This document shows positions 1 to 12,143 of a stretch of 64,000 nucleotides of DNA, piece by piece. Location of the stretch: assembly GCA_001636675.1 (NCBI GenBank), contig AZGY01000018.1, forward strand, positions 590,942 to 654,941, in the 5' to 3' direction. Below the pieces are notes generated by a model. The model worked only from the letters and a program-made list of their open reading frames with translations, ran no database searches and was not told the origin of the DNA. Source of the DNA: Moelleriella libera RCEF 2490. Its lineage: Eukaryota > Ascomycota > Sordariomycetes > Hypocreales > Clavicipitaceae. Position 1 is the first letter of the stretch. Every line of letters begins with the position of its first letter. A program made the position numbers and the translations under genes.

Positions 1-3000
1 GTTCGCTGCTGATGACGATCACGCGTCCAAGCCTATAGACAAGGAGGAGAGGGATGGGATTGTCAGTTGTCGGCCTTGGGCGGGAGCGTCATGGGAGTCT
101 TCGTGATCGGCAATCCTTTTCTTTCATTTCCCTTCTCACCTCGCCCCCTTCTACGACTCTTTTCCCAGTTTTCTTGGCCTGCAATGAACGTGATTGGGCT
201 GGGGTCGACGGCCCAAACACGATCTGTGCCTGAGATCTGAAGCAGTCACCAGTGTCATCGCTTAGGTTGGAAGTTGGATAAATTTGCGGCCAAAGGGACC
301 CCCGATCCTCCCCGAGCCCTAGACTGAACATGCGCTGCTATCCAGACACATTCGAGATTCACTCTGGGATTTCCCTTCGTTCAGAGTTGCAAGGTCTCTG
401 CCTCGACTTTGCAGAGGGTGTAGATGAAGAAAGTCATCGAGTTTCTCGACCAGGGCCGCCTCATGATCCCAATAATTACACGGTTCAAGGGGCCGTCTTG
501 GATCCTTCCCCAGTGGAATCCCTGCAAATTACGCGTCGCCATCTCTGCGCCTTGGCTAATTTTACAGGCGCCAATTCGAAGAATAGTTCGAAAGGCTGAA
601 CTTGCTGGTGATGTTCTCCCAACAAAAACACTGTCACGGGCCACTCTGGTTACATGCTTGCAGCTGAGATTGCCACCTCGTCGAGCAGGGGATCTCAGTG
701 GTTCTGTCCTCCGAATTATTGGCTTTCAGTCAGGCATAATGCCTGTCCGGCTAGCACCATAGCACAGTCGCCCTGGCTGCGCTCTCTCGCCTACGCTGCT
801 CCCAGCTGAGGAACTCTGACCGCATGCTTGTTGGCCCAGTAGCTACGCCCACGGTCCGAATTGCTGTCGTTGGTGATGATCTGCGGACGGGGGGGTGACC
901 TGAGCTGGGATGAGCTGTCTACTTACACTTGGCTCTTGTTCAGCCCTGTCCGGAACAGAACACAACTGTTAGCTGTCAAAAATACCCCTCCTCCGTGACG
1001 CATGAGACCCTGTACCACAGAGCAGTATCGGAGCCGGACACGGGCGAATTCCATTGTGAACGTCAACTGCCTTCGCTGCGCGACTTGGAAATGCCGCCCC
1101 CGAACACGGAGATGGAGTCTGGGTCGGCTGAACTGATATGCCCGATCGTCATCCCCTACGCCTTCTGCCGGTCCGATACTGGTCCTCAGTAGGCACGGCT
1201 CTAACCTTGGCAAAGGAAGTGGTCGCGGTCGACGTTTGCTCTCATGTGCACCAGTCCGAGAGGTAGATCGCATGCGTGACGAAAAGTCTGGACCTCACCT
1301 CGGAAACAGGTCGTGTATCTAGGCGCACGAGAAACAACGATAGAGAGAAGACGAAACCAGTCTACGTCACGGTATGATCGGAAAGATGTTGCCGAGCTGG
1401 ATCCGGTTGTTATACACGGAACATCATTTGCGTTGTCTGCCGCAGGGTTTGGCTAGGACTGGCAAGTGACAGCTCATTTGTACATCTCGAGCCAGTTATC
1501 ATTTCCGGCCGTACGTCAGCAGGCAGACACTTAGCGACGTCGCGCAGGACGTACGGCCGCCAAGCCAATGGAAGACAGAACAATCTTGCATTGCAATCAA
1601 CTAGGACGCGAAACGCGTCAAAGGTTTCGCAATGCGGTCAGTCAATGCCACTGTCCAAATCCATCCGGGGGGGGGGTCGGCGGAATCCTCGATTGTACGC
1701 TCTTTCTATTTCTGATTTCCTCGACATATCTTGCTGAGGTCGTATGGCTGGGTTTCGAAGAATACTGTTAGCTCCCAAATAACTCTTCGGCTGGGGCCTG
1801 ACCTCCTTGTGAGAGCTAGCCATGGCCGCCGCAAACCTGGCCAGACACGCTTGGGTCAAAGTTGGGCGTGATCCACGATTCAGCACGATGATGCTCGATC
1901 TGATCCTGCGTTCAACATAGCGGATCACGCAAGACTTGTCGTAAATGGTGGTCGCGGAAGCGCATCCCGGTGAGTTGCAGAGTTGCAGATACGAAGTGAG
2001 GCAGGCAAGACGACTGACTGAATCTGAAGCAGAGCCGGCATGCCGCTTCTTGGCGTCGTGGGGGTTACATGCATATCAAGATGCCTCGTCAGCATCAAGA
2101 AACTTGACGATCAGCCGGGAGGCCGAAGCCCTATGCCGAGCAATCGGTCCGCGTCCAGCCATCCCAAGGCTTCTTTCTATCTTGCTGGACTACCGCCCAC
2201 AATCTTCCCGCTGTGAAGGACGGTCCTGCTCCGATACAGTACTTGTGTGGACAGACCAAGCGTCACATTGCGACGATCATCAGACAGGTATGAGTCCGCG
2301 GCTAAGCACATGTGCCTGATGACATCTACAGTACGCTGTCAGCCTGCTATGGGCAGGGCTACGAGATTGGGCATGCAGTTCCACGAGGGGCGCGGCTAAG
2401 GGACTGTGCGTTCGTCTCAAGACGCTCTCGCATGCCAGCTGAGATGCCATCTGCACATGGTCGCAAAGCCAGCCAGCGTTACGGTTCTCAAGCCGTGTGG
2501 ACACCGCAACGGAGGGCTTGTCATGAGAGAATCGGGACGGAAGACGAAGCCGACGGTGAAAGTGCACAATCGAGCCACTTTTTGCGTCTCCTGCACAAGG
2601 CCTGCGATGGCAGCTTCGCGAATGGAGCCGACGAGTGCGAGCGTCATTAAATCAAGATCTGTCAAGCGAGGCCAAAGGGGGGGGGGAGGGGTGGCATACG
2701 AACAACAAAAGAAAGCAAGCGACGAAAAAGGAAGCAATGCAACCAGCAGGGGACAGCTAGCAGCACAAAGCAAAGAGCAAAGGAAAAGAAGAGGAGAGAT
2801 TTGCGGAAGAAGGAACAAGGACGCGACACGGGAAGAGAACAGACGGCGGGGAAGGTCATCCATCCCTTGGTCGTCTTCGCGACTTGGCATCCAACGGCCG
2901 GCTGGCCATTTGCGTCACCCTGCATACCTTTGCGTGTGTGCTGACATTCCCATCTTGCCTTGACCGAGGGCGCGAATGCCTCTGAGCCAGGCGGAGCGCG

Positions 3001-4317
3001 CTGCGACGAGGCGGTGCACTGCGATACGGAGTCGCTCGTGCAGGATCGACTCTTCTCTGCCCTGCGCGGCATTGAGTTTAGCGAGACTGGGTTGGGTTTA
3101 CGCATGACACGACAGCCACGCGATGACGGCGCTGCACACGTTGCTTTCCCTGCGTATGCGCATGCATGACGACGCGAGGTTGCATCCGCGCCCCTCCAGC
3201 GGCCTCCCCGGGGTCCATCCAGACGATAAAAAGAAAGAAGGGAGGGAGCAAGGAAAGGTTGACGGCATTGGCGACTTGACGCGGTTGTACCATTTTCATT
3301 ACAACTCGTACCCCGAATCCGGATTCCCTTGCATGAAGTTTTCTTTTCTTCTCTTATTTCCCTTTTAACTAGAAAAATCCACAGAGAAGCGCCGCAGGGC
3401 AACCTTTTTTTTTTTTTTTTCTCCTTTCCTTTCCTTTCCTTTCCTTTTCTTCCTTTCTTTTTCCTCTCCTTAAGGCCATCTTGTGAGCGTAACACTCGCG
3501 TGCGCCAACAACCCCTTGCGACGTTGTCAGACCGTATGTATGTTTTTTCTTGTCCATCCCTTGTAACAAAAAGAGAGAGGGAAAAAAAAAGAAACGACGA
3601 TCAAGCGAAAGGCAGGGCAGCGTCGCCTGCTTGCCTGCTGGCACCCAACAGAAACTCTCCTAATGGGACCGCGATGAGGAACAGGCAAGGCAGGAAAAAA
3701 AGAAAGAAGGAAAAAAAAGAAGAAAGAAAAAAGGAACGAAAATGTGGATGTAGTTGATCGGACCATGATGCTAGCTAGACAGTGGTAGGATTTCCTTTCC
3801 GCCGCGTGCCGGCGCACGCGGGGAGGGGGATGGAATGTAAGGCGCTTGCTGTCCAAACCTCTCCTCCAGTGACTGATCTGATCTGATCTGCATGAAACAA
3901 CGTAAAGAGTATGCACGACGAACAAACGTTGCAAGATTGCAGGACTGGCAGCGAACCGAGTCTGCGTTGTCAGCGGCACCGCCCCTCCTCCTCCCCTCGC
4001 CCCCTCCATGCACGCACGCTCACACATTCCAGGCGACAGCGACAGCGACAATGACGATGACGATGGCATGTTGTTGAACAGAAGGGCGAAAGCAAAGCCC
4101 GTTTTTTTTTTTTTTTTTTGTTTCTTTTTCTCTGCCCGCGCTTATTTGCGCTGGCCGTGACACAAACATGAACACCACTCACCCACTCACCATTCAACCC
4201 ACTCAACTGTATATGTGGCGGTGGAGTCATGGGCCGTAATGCTGCGACGTTCGTGACACATTGGTGTTTAGGGTAGCTGGTATCTGGAGTGCAAGACGAG
4301 CAAGGCAAACAAATTAG
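1..4317. other. Gene-free stretch with low-complexity tracts
   Basis: No reading frame here resembles a known protein, and open frames on the two strands overlap freely, as expected by chance. The first 2.6 kb is ordinary-composition DNA. From about 2.67 kb on there are purine-rich and pyrimidine-rich blocks: a G run near 2679, a T tract followed by CCTTT repeats at 3405-3469, purine-rich DNA at 3690-3745 and a T run near 4100. Long frames across these blocks translate to Lys/Glu/Arg-rich or Phe/Leu/Ser-rich low-complexity sequence and are not genes. A non-coding transcript or a distal promoter cannot be excluded. Confidence 0.6.
3405..3469. repeat. T tract plus CCTTT repeat
   Basis: An uninterrupted T run passes into about five CCTTT units and then an imperfect pyrimidine tract. 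A very similar arrangement lies at 47040-47090. Confidence 0.8.
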
Positions 4318-4500
4318 AGCCGTAGTGTCTCCCTAGATAAGTAGATAATGAAATGAAAAAAACTATTGTCTAAGAAAAGGAACATAATAAAGTAAGTTCA
4401 ACAGAAAATAATTACAATATCTGTACATTCATTTACTATATTAAAGAGTATTCTAGATCTTCTCAAGATACTTCTAATAAATGAAAATTTGTCATGGTCT
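4318..4500. other. AT-rich strip beside the GDE1 fragment
   Basis: About 180 bp is clearly richer in A and T than its surroundings, with many TAAT, ATAAT and AATA words and no open frame. It directly abuts the broken GDE1 copy. Fungal repeat-induced point mutation (RIP) leaves AT-rich DNA at duplicated sequences, so a RIP-decayed remnant is a reasonable inference. No source element can be recognised. Confidence 0.5.
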
Positions 4501-4547
4501 CGGGCTTTGCCTTAGACGTTCAATGAATCGATTGATCGGGCCCGACG

Positions 4548-4695
4548 ACATGGGACACTTCAGCGCCATGTTGAACCGGCTCGAGCTGAAGTATCCCATG
4601 TCGAAACCACTCGGAAAGCTAGCGAAATAGATCCTCGAGCATGGCAAAGGGGGCCTGGACAAAGTTGTCGCAAGGGCCTTGTAGCACCGCGCAGC
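4548..4695 (-). pseudogene. Truncated, decayed partial copy of the GDE1 GDPD region
   Basis: This stretch repeats, with many substitutions, the segment at about 5386-5505 inside the neighbouring GDE1-like gene. It includes a 19-base identical run beginning GCGAAATAGATCC and a shared protein stretch (QAPFA-LEDLFR). On the minus strand the frame closes right after LFR: where the gene has a CAG glutamine codon, the copy has TAG. Part of the copy is also inverted, because 4548-4564 and 4585-4601 form a 17-bp inverted repeat with one mismatch. No start, splice sites or catalytic motifs are present. It is a relic of a short local duplication, lying about 120 bp beyond the 3' end of the gene. Confidence 0.75.
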
Positions 4696-4713
4696 AGCTT
4701 ATATATAACGCTG

Positions 4714-4741
4714 ATTGAACGAGCCTAGCAGCTCGTTCAAT
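4714..4741. repeat. Perfect 11-bp inverted repeat
   Basis: ATTGAACGAGC at 4714-4724 and its exact reverse complement at 4731-4741 flank the 6-base loop CTAGCA. It lies about 75 bp past the GDE1 stop codon, between the gene and its decayed copy, so it could fold at the 3' end of the GDE1 transcript. Its role is unknown. Confidence 0.7.
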
Positions 4742-4817
4742 TCGTACCCTTTTGGTGTTCCGGGGCCTCCCCGGTGCGGGCTGTGCAGCACTCACCATGG
4801 CCGAGCGGGCTGGTCCG

Positions 4818-7800
4818 TTACAGCTCCGGCGATTCACCCGTCGTGAGCCCCTTTCTGATGGCCAAGACGCTGTCAACAATGACGGCGTCGATGCCCTCCT
4901 TGACTTGTCTCTGGTGCATCGTTAGCCATCAAGAGGCGGCGAAACAAAGCCAGCGGAATCATAACAGAAGAAGACGAGATGAAACCTACCTGCACCATGA
5001 TTGGGTCGTTGTTGAGCACGCCGTAGCTCACACAAACCAGCCCAATCTCCTTGACCACCTTGACCAGTCGAGGGCTGTTGATGAGGGGCTCTGCCGCCGA
5101 GACAATGCCCAGCAAATTCCAGCGACTGGCGAACCGGATGGCTTCCTGCAACGAAGACGCACGGATGTCGCCCACAGGACTGCATCCAGCATCTGTCAAG
5201 AACAAAATAGGAATAGACGGCTGCTTGAAGCTCAGGCACAGGCAAATGTCAGGGTTGAATGAGCTAAAAATGATGTGCCGGTTACCGGCCAGGTCGTACA
5301 CCTTGGAGAGAACCGTGTCGCAGAATGAGTTGAGCTCGACGGCGTATGTGTCCATCTCATGCTCCTCGCTCTCGTGCAACATGGGATACTTTAGCTCCAT
5401 GTTGAAACCAATTTCCTCGGGAAGCTGGCGAAATAGATCCTCGAGCGTAGCAAAGGGGGCTTGAATAAAGTTGCCGCGTGAATTGGCCTTGTAGCCCTTC
5501 TCCTTAAAGTCCCGCGTATGTCTCATCCGCTCTTCCATCTCGGCGTGGCCAGAGCCTGCATAGCCCATAGATAGAGATCGCTTGGGGGGAGAAATGCTGC
5601 TGCGGCTGCGAGGTCGGATAGGCAAATCGTCCACACTGTCCTTTGTCTGCTCATTCTTGTGGACGCGGTCCCGACCCTTGTCCGGATTGATATGGAGGAA
5701 TTGCTCCAGCGTGAGGGTGTGTACCGGGGCATCAATGCCAGTCTCGCTCACGAGAAAGTCGTGATAGATGACGGGTACGTGATCTTTGGTCAGCTGTACG
5801 TCGAATTCGACGTATTGCGCACCGAGATTGGCGGCGGCGATGAACGAGGGCAAAGTATTCTCGCCCAACTGCAAGGATTTGTTGGACGTAATGTTCTTGC
5901 CGAGACCCCTGTGGCCGATGAGCATGGTCGACTTCAGCTTTTTCCAATACGTCTGCCTCGACGTGATTTCCATGTTGGGGTGGAAGAACGGAGTAATGAC
6001 AAGGAAGTTGAAGTTGACAGTCCCGATGACCTCGAGATTGCTGGACATGATGGGAACACAAACATCGCCCTGCAGGTTCATGCGGCGAGAGCCAATGGTG
6101 GGCTTCACTGTTGAAAGCAACGCGACGGCGCGTCCAATCTTGTTCTTTTCGCTTCCGGAATAAGTCGGAATGATGTCAAACATCAACTTCACCTTTGTGG
6201 CGTCGGTCGTCTTGAAAAGAATGGGCTCCGTGGATATGCCTTCGTGGACAGGCAAATCGATTGTTGTAGGCTCACCATATGCGCCCGCGGCACTGACCAC
6301 CACCGACAGGGCCGTGTCAAGCTGAGTGCTGTGGGCTTCAGCTAGGGGCACGCTATCGAGATGTACAGCCTCTGTGGTTTTGCGAATGTCCATCGTTCCC
6401 AGACTCACCAAGACCAAGCTCTCATTGGTGAGATATCGATGTCCAAAGGTCTTAACTGGTTCGGCGGAGCGAGGGGCGTTACCGTTGGCCACATTGGAAC
6501 GTCTCCCATCGATAGAAGAATTCTCTGGCATGTGACTCTGTTGCACACCTTCGGCAATCCTTGATGCGGCCTCTGTTTCATTCGTGTGGCTGGCAAGGAA
6601 ACGGGCAATGTCCATGTGACCTCGTAGAGCAGCGTGTTCCTTGGCTGTCCAGCCCGATGCGTCTGGCCTCGAGACGTCAGCGCCAGCCTCGACGAGAAGC
6701 TTTACAACCGAGATGGACCCGTCGACGGCAGCGACATGCAGTGGAGTCCAGGAATAAGAGTTTTCGGCAATCTCAACATCGGCAGTCTGAGATTCGCTGC
6801 CTCCGAGGATGATGCGAGCACATCCATCATGGCCCAGCGTGGCTGCAATGTGCAGAGCCGTCTCGCCCGTCTTGTCGGTCCAGTTGATGTCAACACCTGC
6901 CTTGACTAGCATATCTACTATCGGCTCGTAATTGGCTTTGGTGGCCAGTGCCAGAGAGGCGCCAGATTTGGGAATTGTCTTCCGGATCTGGACTTTGGAT
7001 GCACTGCTGCCTTGCCAATTCTCTCCGTGCAAAAGAACTTGAGTGGTCAACGGATGACCACCAATGACGCTGAGGTGAAGCGGCGCGTAACCGTCATTGT
7101 CGTGCCATTCAGGTGCATCGATCCCATCTTTGACAGCAAACTGGTCCCAGTCTTGCATGTGCTTGATTATGATTTGACAGACAATCGCAAAGCCAAACTG
7201 CGCGGCATAGTGGAGGGGCAACCGCCCAAAAGAGTCTCTGCTCTTGAGCGCTGCTCTGTGACTTTCAGGAAGCTGATCCAACAAATAAACGAGCAGCTGT
7301 ACCGCCTCGTCGTCTTCGCCCAAGAAACTCGATTCCTGAGTATTGATTGCCTTGACGGGAACGGATGATGACACAGCCGGTTGAAAGTGTCGATTGGTAA
7401 ATTGAGCACCGACGGGAAGCGGATACGCGTGGGAGTCATCATCGTGTGACGCAGGATTGGTCCGGCCAATGTGAATGATAAGCCTATGGATACAATTACG
7501 ACCATTAATGTCGTCCGGCTCGTCCAAATCTTTGACCTGGCCCAGCAGAAAAGCGATACATTTCCTTGATCGGCTTGAAATGGAGCGCTGCAGCAAGTTG
7601 AGTAGCAGTGTCTGGGGAGAGGTTTCCGACCCGACATTGACATCCGTGAGGCTCCTTTGAAGCGAAGAGACGTCGTCGTTTCGTACAGCCTGGTCCAAAA
7701 CGTCGAGCAAGGCCTGCGGTAAGTGGAGCATTGCCTTGGCAGAGGCGCGACCCAAAGATCGTGCTGAGCGATCCGATCTGGAGTCGTCGAACTGCTGAGC

Positions 7801-8513
7801 GTCGCTGAGCACGGATAGCCACCTGTTGATCTCGGACAGCAACCTTGAAACATTCCCTTCCTTGGCGAACTGTTTTGGATCAACCTTGGTGGACATGTAT
7901 CGGTGCTGGTAGGAGATTTGAGGGACCTTTTTGTCAAGTTTCTTCGTGATCTTGACAAAACCTCTTCGATTGATATCACCAAACCATTGCAGGTTCCTCA
8001 ACTGGTTCCGCAGCTCGAGCAAGGCGCCCATGACTTCTTCAACCTCATCCTGGTCGAGTGTAGCCACAACATCGGGAACGCGGCCATAGCGGTTATGTAG
8101 GTTGTTCAACCGACGACATGCCTCGGCAAACTTTTTGTTGTAGAATGAGTCGACATCCTCCAGATTCCGGTCGAGGGCAAAGAAGAGTTCTGCAGGTCAT
8201 GAGTTAGGGAGCCCGGGGGTGAAGGACCCTGGGTGCGTTCATCTCATGAAAAGTGTGATTTCGAATGGCAGAAGAAGCCCACCTGCTGTATCTACCGTGT
8301 CTCCAGTTCTCGCCTTTTCAGCCAGAGCCTTGACGAGCTTCTTTAGACCTTTGTAATTGATGTATGACGCCGCCCATTCCGGGACTTGATTCCGTGGCAG
8401 GCTTTGCGCGATGGGAGAAGGACCTCTCGTCTCAGTATATGTTTCCCCCCACATTCGGTTCAGGTGAGTGATGAGGGAACCACACGAGAAACTCACTTCC
8501 TTCCAAACTTCAT
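4818..8513 (-). CDS. GDE1: SPX-ankyrin-GDPD glycerophosphocholine phosphodiesterase, GDE1-like
   Basis: Four exons join in frame: 8513-8497, 8401-8283, 8189-4990 and 4910-4818 (1142 aa). The first exon is only 17 nt and gives MKFGRN, which continues as LPRNQVPEW, the standard SPX opening. Residues 1 to about 170 form the SPX domain, which binds inositol pyrophosphates and reports phosphate status. About four ankyrin repeats follow (roughly 360-580). The GDPD domain (about 800-1135) keeps the HRG, GENT and EFDVQLTKD motifs of an active metal-dependent phosphodiesterase. Family members hydrolyse glycerophosphocholine to choline and glycerol-3-phosphate in the cytosol. PHO81/NUC-2 proteins share the architecture, but the PEWAASYINYKGLKK-type SPX start and intact GDPD motifs favour GDE1. 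The last exon supplies the conserved VKEGIDAVIVDSVLAIRKGL ending. Expression is probably phosphate-controlled, by family knowledge only. Confidence 0.93.
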
Positions 8514-9874
8514 AGTGCTCACTCTCGCCCGCAATAAAAAGATAAAAAATAAAAAGAGAGAGAATCAAAGACCTCGTTCCCTTTCTTCTCTTCTCCCCGC
8601 TCTTCTGACTGATCGCGCGCACTCTGCTGAACACTAGTTCTTCTCGTGCTGAGTTTCAATTAGTCTTTCGATAAGCCCTATTCGCTGCCTTTCCGACGCT
8701 TCCTCCAATGGCGAGAACCCATGAAGATGATCACATGGGCGGCCGTCAGATATGGGACGGAAGCGTGGGCAGGCCGGAGGAGGGAGAAGTTTCAAGTCAA
8801 GCTACCTACCGGCGAGAAAGTATCAGTCAGAAGAGAACAGACCAGACGCGGTTGTACCCCAATGCATGGACCTCGAAAGGGTCCCGTGATCGTCCCCGTG
8901 TCGCGAGTTGCTTGCAAAACAAACTAATGCTGCTCATTTCGTCAGCTAGTCGGCTCAAGTTGGCATCGTGAACACCCGTAGGAGCAGGAGGAGCGCGCCA
9001 AGCACCGCTAACGCCCTTTTGCGTACCTTGCCCCTCCCCTGAAAACGGTCTCAGGGGTCCTGGTTGTGCGACTGACGTGTCGGGGCGGGCAAAGGGACAG
9101 CAGACGGATTAATGCATGGATGGGGAGCGGGAAAAGAAGGGATAAAAAGGGAACGAGCATTTGGAGGATTTGGTCAGTCGTCCATTGAGTCTAGGTCTGG
9201 AGTTTCTCTTGCGTAACAAATGTCAGATGCCAGGAGAAGAACAAAGCTCTTGAGATTGGTTTCCTGGACTTGTGCGAGTAAGTTGGTGGGCGTGTGGGGA
9301 AGTTGGGAGGGATCGCTTTATCTTTCTTTCTGTCCTTCTTTCGTTCTTTTTTTTTTCCGGCCGGCCAAAGCAAGGAGGGGCGGGCAAAGCCGGTCAAGAT
9401 GACGAGATGGGAAGGTGAAGGCAGGCAGAGCACAGACAACGAAGCTCACTGTGCCATGGGGACGAGAGTCGAATATCTGCCGAGCAGTAAGGGCGGACCA
9501 ACTTTTTTAAAAAAGCACCAACGTCACCGACGGGTCGCTGGCACTTACTACAGTCCGGTAAGCTTGTAGGCTGAGTGGGGCCTGCGCCGCGTGTTTGACT
9601 GCCGGTCGGTGCCAACCAACGATTGGCGACCGTGGACGAGATTATGCACCTGACTGGATCGTTCGGCCTGCAGCTAAGAGATATGAGGTCCATGCCGAAC
9701 GCTTCCCCTTCGTCACCGCCGCACATACATATCAAGAAACATGGAATGTACAGTGTGCCGCGAAGTCGATTACAGATGCACTCAATGCTATGTACAGTCA
9801 TTATGATCGACGATGACTTTACCGTCTCAGCCAACCAGCCACGCGTCGCGTTCCCACTCCAAAACGAGAAAAGC
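8514..9874. other. Intergenic region, GDE1 promoter side
   Basis: No supportable gene. It holds the upstream region of the GDE1-like gene, a T/C-rich block at about 9310-9360, and the region beyond the stop codon of the PPR gene. Small open frames on both strands lack any conserved feature. Confidence 0.55.
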
Positions 9875-12001
9875 TCAGGAACTAATCGCCAACTGGCTGC
9901 GGTGCGAATACGCCTCGCGCCTGGCCGATTCAGGCCATCCCAGGATATCTCTTGCACCCGCCGACATCTCATTCCGGCAGCCTGGCATGTTTTTTCTGTC
10001 ACCGACTTCACATTTCAGCGTTCTCATCGATTCCACCACCAGCATCGCTGCTGGCTGACTAGTTCCCTCCTGTTCGTCTTCTCTCGGCAGTCGGGAATAG
10101 TGGTGCCTCGTAAATCTGCCCTCGGCAGGCTCTCGCTCGTCATGGAAATGTCTGCGTTGGGCAAGGAGTGTACCACCTTCCAGTGTCAGCGCGACCGATT
10201 GCTGAATGGCCTCTTTGGCAATATGCAGAGCCATAGACACTCTGAATGAGGGATTGAAAGCCGATCCCAGCAATTTACTCTCGATGGAAAGTGTAGTCTT
10301 CTGCACGTAGCGTAGATCTTTCCACAGGCTTTCTATTTGCAGCAACCTCCTTTTGCAATCGGCGGCCCCATCTCCAGGCCTTTGAAAGCCACCGGCATCC
10401 ATGTCCGGTAACAATAGGGTTGACTTAGCTAGTGACCGAAACAGCTTACTCAGGTTCGGCGCAGACACGTTCAGCTTTTCCAATCGCTCCTCGTCAGCCT
10501 CGTAGTCATAGATGTGGAGCCCACAAAGGTCCATCATTGCGAGCAGGCGTCTGACGAGATGAGACGCCGTGACGGAATCGTGCCGAGATAATGAGACGTC
10601 CCACTTCCGTGGACTGGCGGCCATGCCCTGAACCAGTCTGATTGCTGCCTGCCAGTCAAGAGCGGCGATACTCTCATCGAACAGCTGCTTCACCGCTCGA
10701 CTGCTCAACGAAATACCGGACTGCACACAAACGACGAAGAGGTAGGCAGCGTGGTCAAAAAGTCTGAAGCGAAGTAGGCCACCGAGAATCGCTTCTATCA
10801 GAGCTTTGTTCAGCGGAACATGATCCCACCACCATTCTCCAGTCCTCGTCCGTGACTTGTTCTTTGCTGCTTGTTTGCGCAGACGGTTCACCTCTTCAAA
10901 ATCGCTGATGTGACGCCTGCGTATCTTCCCGCCAGTCCAGTCGTCCGCCCCTGTCAGGCATGCCACGGCACGTAAGAATTGGCCATGATTCCCTGATAAT
11001 CTGTAGTGATTGAGAATTGCGGTAAAAGTCGATGGTGTCGGCCTGAGCAGTCGGTTCTGAAAGAACGAATGAACAACTGCCTCGGAAAAGACATGGTGGC
11101 CTGCCTTATCAAAGGCTACTATGAGAGTGTTGTACGTGTGCATGTTGGGAGGGTGCGCCGAAATGAGAAGATTATAGCAGATTCTTCCAATCCTTTCCTT
11201 GATGCCGAGATCACTTGCCTTTACAAGAGCTCGAATCTGGGCATTCAAAAGGGATGTGTGCCTTGCAGCCCGATCAGCATTGATTGATGGAAACGTGTAA
11301 TTCGAGCATCCTTGTTCCACCATTTTCTTGGCCTCCTGAAATGATTGACTTTCAGTCCGGTCTGTGTCGAAGATTTGAGCTCGGAGCAACAGTCGCTTCA
11401 CCAGGAGGTCAATGCTCCGCGTCTCGAACAGCAGATGTGCTGGATTCCGTGACTCGCGAGATATGATGCGTCGATCGAGCTCTTCGCTCAAAATTGTGTT
11501 TTCCAGCATGTCGAAGTCAACTTCTCTTGATGCGTGCAGGTCGGCTTCTTCTGGGGTATTGTAATAGTCGCGCTTGAGTGAATTCACGAGTTCATCAGCG
11601 CTGAGTGTCGCGGGCATGTGAATTTCTTTCATGTACGGCCGGTTCCTATATATGACCTTGAGACTTTGCCATACAGAGTCCATTTGTACAAGTGATAATT
11701 GTGCCTTGCTGGCTTCGTCTCTCGCCGAGCTCGGGTCTTGTTGCTGCAGCTCAATCAGTTCCTTCCTTGCCTCGTTCAGCTGTCGATCCAGCTCTTTGCG
11801 CCGGTCTTCTTTGCGCACTGCATCGACGATAGCAGCAGTGGCAAACATTGAGCTATAGCAGGCCGTGAAAATTTCGGCCAATGTCGCCTTGCGTCGTCCC
11901 GCGACGCCAGTGGTTCGTCGTCCGGCAGTGCCAACGAGGGTGCTGCAGACCCTGCAACCATGACGACGCGCCGAAGCACATCGTGCTCGGATGGACTGCA
12001 T
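9875..12001 (-). CDS. Mitochondrial pentatricopeptide-repeat (PPR) protein
   Basis: A single uninterrupted frame of 708 aa. The N-terminus (MQSIRARCASARRHG and on) is rich in Arg, Ser and Ala with no acidic residue for about 40 positions, typical of a mitochondrial targeting presequence. A short charged helix follows (around 62-85). The middle contains PPR-like helical pairs, clearest in HTYNTLIVAFDKAGHH and PSTFTAILNHYRLSGNH (about 295-350), the signature of RNA-binding helical-repeat proteins of organelles. The C-terminal third is less conserved and ends in a basic tail. Fungal PPR proteins act in maturation, stability or translation of mitochondrial transcripts; the RNA target cannot be read from the sequence. 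It is transcribed divergently from the UPF0587 gene, with start codons 293 bp apart. Confidence 0.82.
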   Translation of the reverse strand: MQSIRARCASARRHGCRVCSTLVGTAGRRTTGVAGRRKATLAEIFTACYSSMFATAAIVDAVRKEDRRKELDRQLNEARKELIELQQQDPSSARDEASKAQLSLVQMDSVWQSLKVIYRNRPYMKEIHMPATLSADELVNSLKRDYYNTPEEADLHASREVDFDMLENTILSEELDRRIISRESRNPAHLLFETRSIDLLVKRLLLRAQIFDTDRTESQSFQEAKKMVEQGCSNYTFPSINADRAARHTSLLNAQIRALVKASDLGIKERIGRICYNLLISAHPPNMHTYNTLIVAFDKAGHHVFSEAVVHSFFQNRLLRPTPSTFTAILNHYRLSGNHGQFLRAVACLTGADDWTGGKIRRRHISDFEEVNRLRKQAAKNKSRTRTGEWWWDHVPLNKALIEAILGGLLRFRLFDHAAYLFVVCVQSGISLSSRAVKQLFDESIAALDWQAAIRLVQGMAASPRKWDVSLSRHDSVTASHLVRRLLAMMDLCGLHIYDYEADEERLEKLNVSAPNLSKLFRSLAKSTLLLPDMDAGGFQRPGDGAADCKRRLLQIESLWKDLRYVQKTTLSIESKLLGSAFNPSFRVSMALHIAKEAIQQSVALTLEGGTLLAQRRHFHDEREPAEGRFTRHHYSRLPREDEQEGTSQPAAMLVVESMRTLKCEVGDRKNMPGCRNEMSAGARDILGWPESARREAYSHRSQLAISS

Positions 12002-12143
12002 GGTTGCAAAGCTGAGAGAGGGTGATAGTTCCTCAGCAGTCGCGGGAGGCGATGCAAGCTCGGCTCGTGCGACTGCCTCTGCTCGTTGAAATTATGATTG
12101 ATCGTTGGGGAGTTATTGAGAAGATGGGCCGATGCTATTCATC

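Noticed and set aside
2662..3495. Minus-strand open frame of 277 codons
   Set aside because: It reads through purine and pyrimidine tracts (KKKGRKGKERKGK, SLLFFSFAL) and overlaps equally open frames; no conserved feature.
4619..4879. Small open frame ending QAPFAMLEDLFR, as a separate gene
   Set aside because: It combines the decayed GDE1 fragment with antisense of intergenic DNA; treated as a pseudogene fragment.
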